The notes beneath the pieces are model-generated. The model had not been told where the DNA came from. It saw nothing but the letters and a program-made list of their open reading frames with translations, and ran no database searches. 9,156 nucleotides of DNA, taken from an uncultured Oscillospiraceae bacterium (lineage in GTDB: Bacteria > Bacillota > Clostridia > Oscillospirales > Ruminococcaceae). Of this stretch, positions 1 to 5,664 are shown one piece after another. The translations under genes were made by a program, and so were the position numbers. How positions within the stretch are numbered: position 1 is the stretch's first letter; each line of letters opens with the position of its first letter. The stretch is from contig CAKSSH010000049.1 in assembly GCA_934488695.1 (NCBI GenBank), positions 1 through 9,156 on the forward strand, given 5' to 3'.

Positions 1-1
1 G

Positions 2-874
2 GGTGAGGCTCTGTCGACCCTGATTGTCAACCGGCTGCGCGGAACCTTTACCTGTGTTGCCGTTAAGGCACCGGGCTTTGGCGATCGCCGCAAGGAAATG
101 CTGCAGGATATTGCTATTCTGACCGGCGGACAGGTCATCAGCAGCGAACTGGGCTTGGAGCTCAAAGACACCACGCTGGCCATGCTGGGCACTGCTCGTC
201 AGATTAAGGTCCAGAAAGAAAGCACGATTATCGTGGACGGCGCCGGCAGCAGCGAGGACATCCGTGCTCGTGTGGCTCAGATTCGGAATCAGATTGCCGA
301 AACGACGTCGGATTACGACCGCGAGAAGCTGCAGGAGCGTTTGGCGAAGTTGGCCGGCGGTGTTGCGGTAATCAAGGTTGGCGCCGCGACCGAGGTTGAG
401 ATGAAAGAAAAGAAGATGCGCATTGAAGACGCCCTTTCTGCAACCCGCGCTGCGGTCGAGGAAGGGATTGTCGCCGGCGGCGGCATTGCACTGCTGAATG
501 CGATTCCCACAGTTGAAAAGCTGGTTTCTTCGGCAGTGGATGATCAGAAGACCGGTGTGAAGATCGTGCTGCGTGCTTTGGAAGAGCCGATCCGTCAAAT
601 TGCCGCAAATGCCGGTTTGGAGGGCTCGGTGATTATTGACAAGATTCGCCGTTCTCGCAAGGCGGGTTACGGTTTTGACGCGTCGAGCGAAGCCTATTGC
701 GACATGATTGCCAGCGGTATTGTGGATCCGACCAAGGTGACCCGTTCTGCACTGCAGAATGCGGCTTCGGTTGCTTCTATGGTGTTGACGACCGAGTCGC
801 TGGTTGCCGACAAAAAAGAAGAAAATCCCGCGCCGGCGGCGGCTCCTGCTGCACCGGGTATGGGTATGTATTGA
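2..874 (+). CDS. groEL: Chaperonin GroEL (Hsp60), C-terminal 290 residues; 5' end outside window
   Basis: ATP-dependent cytosolic chaperonin subunit; fourteen copies form the double ring that folds proteins together with GroES. The frame is open from base 2, so the true start lies upstream. The visible part matches the E. coli protein from about residue 256: part of the apical domain (KAPGFGDRRKEMLQDIAILT), then the intermediate and equatorial domains with TSDYDREKLQERLAKLAGG, GAATEVEMKEKK and the DALSATRAAVEEG/VAGGG segment. The aspartate codon at 428-430 corresponds to the ATPase residue Asp398 of E. coli. The DPTKVTRSALQNAASVA motif is intact. The tail is alanine/proline-rich and ends GMGMY, so it has only a vestige of the usual Gly-Gly-Met repeats. 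It is the last gene of its transcript, because a terminator starts 17 bases after the stop; groES would be expected just upstream but is not in view. Confidence 0.98.
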   Translation, partial: GEALSTLIVNRLRGTFTCVAVKAPGFGDRRKEMLQDIAILTGGQVISSELGLELKDTTLAMLGTARQIKVQKESTIIVDGAGSSEDIRARVAQIRNQIAETTSDYDREKLQERLAKLAGGVAVIKVGAATEVEMKEKKMRIEDALSATRAAVEEGIVAGGGIALLNAIPTVEKLVSSAVDDQKTGVKIVLRALEEPIRQIAANAGLEGSVIIDKIRRSRKAGYGFDASSEAYCDMIASGIVDPTKVTRSALQNAASVASMVLTTESLVADKKEENPAPAAAPAAPGMGMY

Positions 875-890
875 TTGTCTGCAAAACAAA

Positions 891-923
891 GGCGCCCCGT
901 CCGTAAGGACGGGGCGCCTTTTT
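891..923 (+). terminator. Rho-independent terminator of groEL
   Basis: A perfect 12-bp GC-rich stem (891-902 with 907-918) closes a GTAA loop and is followed by five T residues (919-923). It lies 16 bases after the groEL stop codon, as expected for the end of that operon. Confidence 0.96.
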
Positions 924-924
924 A

Positions 925-996
925 TTAGGGGATATTGCAAAAGGTTTTTTGAAAAAGTGGTGAGCGGTGCAGGCTTTCGGGCATCGCGGGAGAGAG
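925..996. other. Unassigned intergenic lead-in to the repeat array
   Basis: Between the groEL terminator and the first full repeat module lie about 70 bases with no start preceded by a ribosome binding site and no hairpin. The last bases (GCGGGAGAGAG, 986-996) resemble the 3' edge of the repeat modules, so the array may have a degenerate left border here. I see no gene. Confidence 0.5.
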
Positions 997-1320
997 AATT
1001 TCAGGCGCCGGGGCGAGAAAATTTCAGACGCCGGGGCGAGAAAATTTCAGACGCCGGGCGCGGGAGGATTTTGCCTGCCGGAAAAGGGATTTGCGCGGCG
1101 CTGCTCACCAGCCGGGCGCGGAAAAATTTCAGACGCCGGGGTGATAAAATTTCAGGCGCCGGGGCGAGAGAATTTCAGACGCCGGGCGCGGGAGGATTTT
1201 GTCTGCCGGAAAAGGGGCTTGCGCTGCGCTGCTCACCAGCCGGGCGCGAGAAAATTTCAGGTGCCGGGGCGAGAGAATTTCAGGTGCCGGGCGCGGAAAA
1301 ATTTCAGACGCCGGGTGCGG
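997..1320. repeat. Nested tandem repeat: nine 23-bp modules in three triplets, 128-bp higher-order period
   Basis: The core AATTTCAG occurs nine times, starting at 997, 1020, 1043, 1125, 1148, 1171, 1253, 1276 and 1300. Spacing is 23, 23, 82, 23, 23, 82, 23, 24, which gives triplets of 23-bp modules repeated every 128 bp. Modules consist of an A/T-rich dyad (GAAAATTTC), a purine-containing link and a G/C-rich dyad (CGCCGGGGCG). The third module of each full triplet changes to CGCCGGGCGCG and runs into a block of about 59 bp containing CTGCCGGAAAAGG and GCTGCTCACCAGCCGGGCGCG. The two full 82-bp blocks (1043-1124 and 1171-1252) differ at only a few positions. The third period stops after its triplet, just before a promoter. 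The array is open in several frames, but a 23-bp unit rotates the frame at each copy, so protein-level selection is unlikely. No transposase, target duplication or unique spacers are seen. Function is unknown; it could be a dispersed genomic repeat, a protein-binding array or structured RNA. Confidence 0.93.
1043..1252. repeat. Two near-identical long blocks inside the nested array
   Basis: Segments 1043-1124 and 1171-1252 are 82 bases each, align without gaps and differ at roughly half a dozen positions. Examples are C/T in the GCCTG/GTCTG word, two changes in the AAAAGGGATTT/AAAAGGGGCTT word and one in GCGGCG/GCTGCG. The mostly transition-type differences and fixed length fit recent duplication of a 128-bp unit followed by point mutation. 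Confidence 0.85.
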
Positions 1321-1329
1321 GTGTTTTTC

Positions 1330-1358
1330 TTGACAGTCCCCCAAAGGTGTGTTATCAT
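1330..1358 (+). promoter_or_regulatory. Sigma-70-type promoter of the FAD oxidoreductase
   Basis: A perfect -35 hexamer TTGACA (1330-1335) is followed by a 17-nt spacer and the -10 hexamer TATCAT (1353-1358, five of six matches). Transcription would start near 1365, giving a leader of about 20 nt that contains the ribosome binding site. The -35 box lies only ten bases past the last repeat module. Confidence 0.88.
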
Positions 1359-1383
1359 GAAGCGGAAAAGAGGGAGGGATATC

Positions 1384-2586
1384 ATGGAAATCATCGAAAC
1401 CAGAAAGACGGCGGTGACGGAGCAGTGTGATGTGCTGGTGTGCGGCGGCGGGTTTGCCGGTATTTCGGCGGCGCTGGCTGCGGCGCGGCAGGGTCGACGA
1501 GTGACGCTGCTGGAGCGGGAGTACCTGCTTGGCGGTCTTGGTACGGCAGGGCTTGTCACAATTTTTTTGCCGCTTTGTGACGGAATGGGACAACAGGTTT
1601 CTTTTGGCATTGCCGAGGAACTTTTGAGACTGTCGGTATCCATGGGGCATGAGGGACGCATGCCGGCGGCATGGCTTGCGGGTGATCGGGCGCATTGCGG
1701 TTCGGCGGATCCGCGGTTTGAGGCCTCCTTTAATCCACAGCTTTTTGCAATGCTTGCCGAGCAGCTTTTGCTCCGGGAGGGCGTGCGAATTCTGTACGGA
1801 ACTTTGGCGGCGGCGGTACATTGCGCCGAAGATGGTGTGATTGACGCGGTCATTCTTGAAAACAAGTCCGGGCGCAGTGCGATCGCAGTCGGCTCGGTGG
1901 TGGATGCCACCGGAGACGCAGATGTTGCACGACTTGCCGGGGCGCCGACGGCGCTTTTTGCGCAGGGGAACGTTTTGGCGGCTTGGTACTATCGGTACAG
2001 CCAACAAAGCGGGTACGGGCTGAAAATGCTGGGTTGTTGTGACATCCCGGAGGAACAAAAGGACGGAAAAAACGGGGTTAAGCTGCTTTCTTCACGTCGG
2101 TATGCCGGGGTGGAGGGTGCGGAAATCAGCGAGCTTGTTTGTGCGTCGCACGCGGTGACGTTGTCGGACATTCGGGCCATGCGGGAGCGTTTGGGGGACG
2201 ACTATGTGCCGGTCACGCTGCCGACGATTCCGCAGCTGCGCATGACGCGCAAGCTGGTCGGCGTTTGCACGCCGGATGACCGGGAGCCGCATGCGTTTCG
2301 GTCAGATTCGATCGGTATGGTGTCGGACTGGCGGCGTCGCGGGCCGGTTTTTGAGGTGCCGTTCGGGTCGCTTTACGCCAAGGAATGTCCGAATCTACTG
2401 GTTGCCGGTCGGTGCGTTTCGGCGACCGACAGCTTATGGGATTTAATGCGGGTTATCCCCTGCGTGACCGGGCAGGCTGCCGGGACGGCGGCGGCGCTCG
2501 GGCGGGATATGTCGGCGCTTTCTGTTCCGCTGCTGCAGCAGACGCTTGTGAAAAGCGGCGTCGTATTGCATTGGCAGGACTTATAA
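1384..2586 (+). CDS. FAD-dependent oxidoreductase, FAD_oxidored family (400 aa)
   Basis: Flavoprotein of unknown substrate, likely cytosolic. The N-terminal Rossmann fold for FAD is clear: CDVLVCGGGFAGISAALAA with G21-x-G23-x-x-G26 and the ribose-binding acidic residue E44 in LLERE. A second conserved motif, VVDATGDADVARLAG, spans about 172-186, and the C-terminal FAD-contact segment reads LLVAGRCVSAT (338-348) then TGQAAGTAAAL (362-372). These motifs are typical of the FAD_oxidored family, which is commonly annotated only as FAD-dependent oxidoreductase. No signal peptide, membrane segment or Fe-S cysteine cluster is seen. The ATG at 1384 is chosen because GGAGG (1373-1377) sits six bases upstream and a promoter fits just before it. 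The in-frame GTG at 967 would translate the repeat array, and the ATG at 1357 lies in the -10 box. It is a monocistronic unit ended by the hairpin that follows. Confidence 0.9.
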   Translation: MEIIETRKTAVTEQCDVLVCGGGFAGISAALAAARQGRRVTLLEREYLLGGLGTAGLVTIFLPLCDGMGQQVSFGIAEELLRLSVSMGHEGRMPAAWLAGDRAHCGSADPRFEASFNPQLFAMLAEQLLLREGVRILYGTLAAAVHCAEDGVIDAVILENKSGRSAIAVGSVVDATGDADVARLAGAPTALFAQGNVLAAWYYRYSQQSGYGLKMLGCCDIPEEQKDGKNGVKLLSSRRYAGVEGAEISELVCASHAVTLSDIRAMRERLGDDYVPVTLPTIPQLRMTRKLVGVCTPDDREPHAFRSDSIGMVSDWRRRGPVFEVPFGSLYAKECPNLLVAGRCVSATDSLWDLMRVIPCVTGQAAGTAAALGRDMSALSVPLLQQTLVKSGVVLHWQDL

Positions 2587-2623
2587 AAAAGCGGCTGTGC
2601 CCCATAGGGCACAGCCGCTTTTT
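2585..2623. terminator. Bidirectional terminator between convergent genes
   Basis: A 12-bp perfect stem (2591-2602 with 2607-2618) with a CATA loop is flanked by six A on the left and five T on the right, so it can end transcription in both directions. It serves the oxidoreductase (+), whose stop it immediately follows, and the Dabb gene (-), whose stop is at 2655. Confidence 0.94.
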
Positions 2624-2654
2624 CGGTATGCGCTTTTGTTAAGACGCGCTGCAA

Positions 2655-2939
2655 TCAGTCTTCAAAGTCAAAGCTGGTGCGGGCGCAAATGACGCTGTGA
2701 ATGTATTGCTGCACAGCCAGATGTTCCGGATGTGTACGGTAGGTTTCAAGGGCAGCGCGAGAGGAAAATTCGGTGAATAGCAGCACATCCCATTCGCCGG
2801 CAAAGCCGGCATGTACTTCGACCGTTAAAAGGCCGGGGATACGACCCTTCAGGGCACAAAGCCGGCGCCGCATTTCGGCGACAGTTTGCTCATTTTTGGC
2901 TTCTTCTTGCAAATTCCAGCAGACAAGGTGCTTTACCAT
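2655..2939 (-). CDS. Dabb-domain (stress-responsive A/B barrel) protein, 94 aa
   Basis: Small dimeric ferredoxin-like alpha/beta-barrel protein. The N-terminus MVKHLVCWNL is characteristic of the Dabb family, and the central GLLTVEVHAGFAGEWDVLLFTEFSSRAALETYRTHPEHLAVQQYI matches the family's strand-helix pattern with its HPEH turn. Length is normal for a single domain. Members range from plant stress proteins to small oxygenases and cyclases, and the sequence does not reveal the reaction. The ATG at 2939 is preferred over the GTG fifteen bases upstream, because that GTGAGG (2949-2954) is the ribosome binding site itself, nine bases ahead of the ATG. The same bases carry the TGA stop of the dehydrogenase gene, only 11 nt upstream, so the two are very probably cotranscribed and translationally coupled. 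Confidence 0.88.
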   Translation of the reverse strand: MVKHLVCWNLQEEAKNEQTVAEMRRRLCALKGRIPGLLTVEVHAGFAGEWDVLLFTEFSSRAALETYRTHPEHLAVQQYIHSVICARTSFDFED

Positions 2940-2950
2940 AGGGCGGAACC

Positions 2951-3718
2951 TCACTTTCGTATTTTATTAAAAATGGCCATGACAACCTTTTGGGGCACCA
3001 GCTTGGCACCCAAGCGGTGCAGATTGTTTTGCAGACCGAGAACGGCAATGTCGCGTTTGCGGCGGCTTTGCCGCAGGCCTTTCCGAACGATTTCCTCGGC
3101 AGTGCGCATGCCGATATAACGGGTGACGGCCGTCTGGCTGCCGTTTTCGGTGGCAACGTCAAAGAAAGGCGTGCGGGTCCAGCCGGGGCAGACGGCGGTT
3201 ACGGTGATATTCCGTGAACGCAGCTCAAAGTTCAGTGCTCGGCTGTAATGCAGGAGAAAGACCTTACTGGCCGCATAAACATTTAAATAGGGCAGCGGCT
3301 GAAAAGCGGCGATGGAACAAATTTGCAAAATTCTGGCGCCGCTTTGCATATAGGGCAGCGACAGCTCGGTCAGGGCGACAGGGGCGCGGGAGTTTAAATC
3401 AATCATTCCCAGCGAGTCGGCCAACGAGATTTCGTTATAGGCGCCGAATTTGCCAAAGCCGGAAGCGTTGACCAGAATCCGAACATCGGGCGATTCGGCG
3501 GCAAGTGCGTCTTGAAAAGCAGTAAAGCTTTCGGGTCGCTGCAGGTCCAGCGGCAACACCCGCGCAGGGTGACTGAGCAGGGAGCCGAGCTGTTCCAGCT
3601 TTTCCCGGCGGCGGGCAATCAGCCAAAATTCGTCAAAGCCCTCTTCCTTATCCAGCTGCAGGGCAAATTCCCGGCCGATACCGGAAGAGGCACCGGTGAC
3701 AACAGCAATCTTTTTCAT
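2951..3718 (-). CDS. Short-chain dehydrogenase/reductase (classical SDR), 255 aa
   Basis: NAD(P)-dependent oxidoreductase of the classical SDR family; substrate unknown. The cofactor motif TGASSGIG occupies residues 8-15, the structural NASG motif 84-87 (usually NNAG), and the active site has Ser135 and Y148-x-x-x-K152 (YAASK). The conserved Asn in DLNS is at 109 and the PGWTRTPFF loop at 178-186. Paired arginines at R36-R38 after the second strand hint at NADPH preference, an inference. The long C-terminal tail after 220 is basic and ends VVMAIFNKIRK, which could bind a membrane weakly. The ATG at 3718 is chosen because GGGAGG (CCTCC at 3726-3730 on the + strand) is seven bases upstream and the TGxxxGxG motif follows at the normal distance; longer starts would cross the hairpin. 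It sits 64 nt behind the mutase gene and overlaps the Dabb gene's ribosome binding site. Confidence 0.94.
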   Translation of the reverse strand: MKKIAVVTGASSGIGREFALQLDKEEGFDEFWLIARRREKLEQLGSLLSHPARVLPLDLQRPESFTAFQDALAAESPDVRILVNASGFGKFGAYNEISLADSLGMIDLNSRAPVALTELSLPYMQSGARILQICSIAAFQPLPYLNVYAASKVFLLHYSRALNFELRSRNITVTAVCPGWTRTPFFDVATENGSQTAVTRYIGMRTAEEIVRKGLRQSRRKRDIAVLGLQNNLHRLGAKLVPQKVVMAIFNKIRK

Positions 3719-3739
3719 ACAGAAACCTCCCGTCATTTT

Positions 3740-3778
3740 AAAGAAAGCCGCTCTTCCCCCGGAAAAGCGGCTTTCTTT
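3740..3778 (-). terminator. Intercistronic hairpin after the phosphohexomutase gene (partial terminator or attenuator)
   Basis: Positions 3740-3757 pair with 3761-3778 in an 18-bp stem with one mismatch and a three-base loop. On the minus strand the stem ends CTTTCTTT and continues AAAATGACG, so the T-tract is interrupted and lies within the stem. It directly follows the mutase stop (3783) and precedes the SDR ribosome binding site. With no convincing promoter in the remaining gap, some readthrough into the SDR-Dabb pair is likely; alternatively the stem stabilises a processed end. Confidence 0.75.
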
Positions 3779-3782
3779 GGGG

Positions 3783-5501
3783 TTATCGAACGATAGCGGC
3801 GGCATCCTTTGCCAGACGGCTTAGGATAACGTCTCCCCGAGCACGGTCATCCGAAACGACCGTATAGTAAAATTTAATTTTGGGTTCGGTGCCGGACGGA
3901 CGCACAATGAGCGCGCAGTTTTGCGCCAAACGATATTGCAGCACGTTGGACGAGGGCAGGTCAATAGGGGTGACCGTTCCGGTTTGAGCATCCAGCGTTT
4001 CGGAGGCCTCGTAATCGCTTATGGATTGAACGGCGAGACCGCCGATCTCGGTCGGCGGGCAGGCGCGAAGGCGTTCCATAATATCGTTCATTTTTTTCAT
4101 GCCGCTGGCGCCTTCAAAGGAAAAGCTATCAATATGCTGCTCATAGCAGCCGTATTGTGCCTCCAGCTCGGCGTAGACCTCCAGCAGGGTCTTTCCGCAC
4201 AGCTTGTAATAGCTTGCCATTTCGGCAATCAGCAGAGCGCCGATCATTGCATCCTTATCGCGCACAAAGGTGCCGGCCAGATAGCCGTAGCTCTCTTCGT
4301 AAGCAAACAGAAAACGATCCTGCTGTCCCTTTTCCTCCAGCAGACGGATTTGTTCGCCGATATACTTAAAACCGGTCAGCACATTGCGCATTTCAATGCC
4401 GTAATGCGCGGCGACCCGTGCGGCCATATCGGTTGTGACGATAGACTTAACGGCCACGGCATCCTTCGGCAGGGTGCCGGTCGCCTGACGACCGGCGGCT
4501 AAATAGTCAAGCAGTAAAACACCGACGGCGTTTCCGCTCATCAGCTGTGCTTTACCGTCCCGATCACGCACGGCAATCCCGACACGGTCGGCATCCGGGT
4601 CGGTCGCAATCAAAAGATCGGCGCCTTTTTGCTCTAAAAGCCGGCAGCCCAGATCCAGAGCTTCTCGAATTTCAGGGTTGGGGAAAGGGCAGGTGGGGAA
4701 ATTTCCGTTCGGCTTTTCCTGTTCCGCCACAACGCTGATATGGGAAAGCCCCATCTTTGAAAACAGCGCTCGGACCGGTTCGTTGCCGGTTCCGCACAAC
4801 GGTGTGTAGACAAGGTGCAGGTCGGCTTTCTTTAAAGCCTCGGGCCGAATACTGACGGAGGCCACACAATCATAATAGGTTTCAAAAACCGATTGCGGCA
4901 CATAGCGGATAAGGCCTTCTTCCAAGCCCTGTTCAAACGAGAGCTGGTGCCGTGCGCCAAACATATCCACCTTTTCGGCGTATTGCATGACCGTCCTGGA
5001 GTCCTCGGTGTTCATCTGGCAGCCGTCCGGCCCGTATGCCTTGTAGCCGTTGTAGGCAGCGGGATTGTGGCTTGCGGTAATCATAATACCGGCGTCACAA
5101 TGCAGGTGGCGCACGCAGAAAGAAAGCACCGGCGTCGGCATCAGGCGGTCCACAATATGGACGCGGATGCCGTTAGAGGCCAGTACCGATGCGGCGGCAC
5201 GGGCAAACAGGTCCGACTTGATTCTGGAATCATAGGAAACAGCAACGGCGGCATCTTTCTTTTTGCACCGCAGCATATCGGCAAGGCCTTGTGTTGCCCG
5301 ACGGACCGTATAGATGTTCATTCGATTGGTACCGGCGCCGATGATACCGCGCAGCCCGGCGGTTCCGAACGAAAGATCTCGGTAAAAACGGTCGTAGATT
5401 GCGTCTTCATCGTCGGAAATTTGTTGAAGTTCAGCAAAAAGATCGGGGTCCTCCAGCGGATAGGAGAGCCAGTCTCGATACAGAGCTTTTTCTTTTTGCA
5501 T
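3783..5501 (-). CDS. Alpha-D-phosphohexomutase (phosphoglucomutase / phosphomannomutase type), 572 aa
   Basis: Interconverts hexose 1-phosphate and hexose 6-phosphate, most likely glucose, linking glycolysis to glycogen, cell-wall and nucleotide-sugar synthesis. All four domains are present. FGTAGLRGIIGAGTNRMN (45-62) is at the start; the phosphoserine loop TASHNP has catalytic Ser144, followed by NGYKAYGPDG; the Mg2+ loop DPDADRVG has Asp301, Asp303 and Asp305; the sugar-specificity loop EESYG is at 402-406; and the phosphate-binding loop RPSGTEPKIKF is at 534-544. Length and the EESYG loop fit the long bacterial group that includes Bacillus PgcA. The ATG at 5501 is chosen because AAGGAGG lies six bases upstream and a strong promoter fits ahead of it; the longer frame to 5561 would start inside that promoter. 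It is the first gene of a minus-strand unit followed by SDR and Dabb genes. Exact sugar preference cannot be read from sequence. Confidence 0.95.
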   Translation of the reverse strand: MQKEKALYRDWLSYPLEDPDLFAELQQISDDEDAIYDRFYRDLSFGTAGLRGIIGAGTNRMNIYTVRRATQGLADMLRCKKKDAAVAVSYDSRIKSDLFARAAASVLASNGIRVHIVDRLMPTPVLSFCVRHLHCDAGIMITASHNPAAYNGYKAYGPDGCQMNTEDSRTVMQYAEKVDMFGARHQLSFEQGLEEGLIRYVPQSVFETYYDCVASVSIRPEALKKADLHLVYTPLCGTGNEPVRALFSKMGLSHISVVAEQEKPNGNFPTCPFPNPEIREALDLGCRLLEQKGADLLIATDPDADRVGIAVRDRDGKAQLMSGNAVGVLLLDYLAAGRQATGTLPKDAVAVKSIVTTDMAARVAAHYGIEMRNVLTGFKYIGEQIRLLEEKGQQDRFLFAYEESYGYLAGTFVRDKDAMIGALLIAEMASYYKLCGKTLLEVYAELEAQYGCYEQHIDSFSFEGASGMKKMNDIMERLRACPPTEIGGLAVQSISDYEASETLDAQTGTVTPIDLPSSNVLQYRLAQNCALIVRPSGTEPKIKFYYTVVSDDRARGDVILSRLAKDAAAIVR

Positions 5502-5539
5502 GGTCTTCCTCCTTTTAGCAGAAAAAACTTTACAAAAGT

Positions 5540-5568
5540 ATGATACCGTAATTTGCAGCAAAAGTCAA
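5540..5568 (-). promoter_or_regulatory. Sigma-70-type promoter of the phosphohexomutase gene
   Basis: Read on the minus strand, TTGACT (5568-5563) is followed by exactly 17 nt and TATCAT (5545-5540). The start site would fall near 5533, leaving a leader of about 30 nt with AAGGAGG before the ATG at 5501. Confidence 0.87.
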
Positions 5569-5599
5569 TGGCAAGAGGATGGATTTTTGTTGCATTGCG

Positions 5600-5614
5600 C
5601 CGGCGGGACGCCGG
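5600..5614. promoter_or_regulatory. GC-rich dyad between divergent promoters (possible operator)
   Basis: CCGGCG (5600-5605) and CGCCGG (5609-5614) form a perfect inverted repeat around GGA. It lies between the two outward-facing -35 boxes (mutase at 5563-5568, two-TM gene at 5618-5623) and ends three bases from the latter. A regulator-binding site is possible, but such short GC-rich dyads arise by chance in this composition. Confidence 0.3.
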
Positions 5615-5617
5615 GGC

Positions 5618-5646
5618 TTGCCAGATTCGGGCAAACATGGTATGAT
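5618..5646 (+). promoter_or_regulatory. Promoter of the two-TM protein gene, extended -10 type
   Basis: TTGCCA (5618-5623), a 17-nt spacer and TATGAT (5641-5646) form a good promoter, with the extended -10 dinucleotide TG at 5638-5639. The predicted start near 5652-5654 coincides with the GGAGGTGA ribosome binding site, so the transcript would have a leader of only about a dozen bases. Confidence 0.8.
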
Positions 5647-5664
5647 AAACGGGAGGTGAACGAA

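Noticed and set aside
997..1320. CRISPR array
   Set aside because: The 23-bp modules abut one another with no unique spacers, the 59-bp blocks are repeats of each other, and no cas gene is present.
967..1383. Repeat-encoded N-terminal domain fused to the FAD oxidoreductase
   Set aside because: The reading frame rotates from module to module, no ribosome binding site precedes the GTG at 967, and a promoter plus ribosome binding site sits just before the ATG at 1384.
925..1383. Mobile element or insertion sequence remnant
   Set aside because: No transposase fragment, terminal inverted repeats or target duplication could be found around the array.
1129..2058. Minus-strand ORF of 309 aa across the repeat and oxidoreductase
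   Set aside because: Antisense shadow of a well-supported flavoprotein gene; low-complexity basic sequence with no domain and no ribosome binding site.
3921..4502. Plus-strand ORF of 193 aa inside the mutase gene
   Set aside because: Antisense shadow of conserved mutase coding sequence; the encoded protein shows no recognisable motif.
4893..5543. Plus-strand ORF of 216 aa antisense to the mutase N-terminal half
   Set aside because: Shadow of the TASHNP-containing coding region; no ribosome binding site and it runs into the mutase promoter.
5607..5617. Stray copy of the repeat word GACGCCGGGGC near the divergent promoters
   Set aside because: Only 11 bases match and the A/T half of the module (AATTTCAG) is absent, so chance similarity in GC-rich DNA is the simpler explanation.
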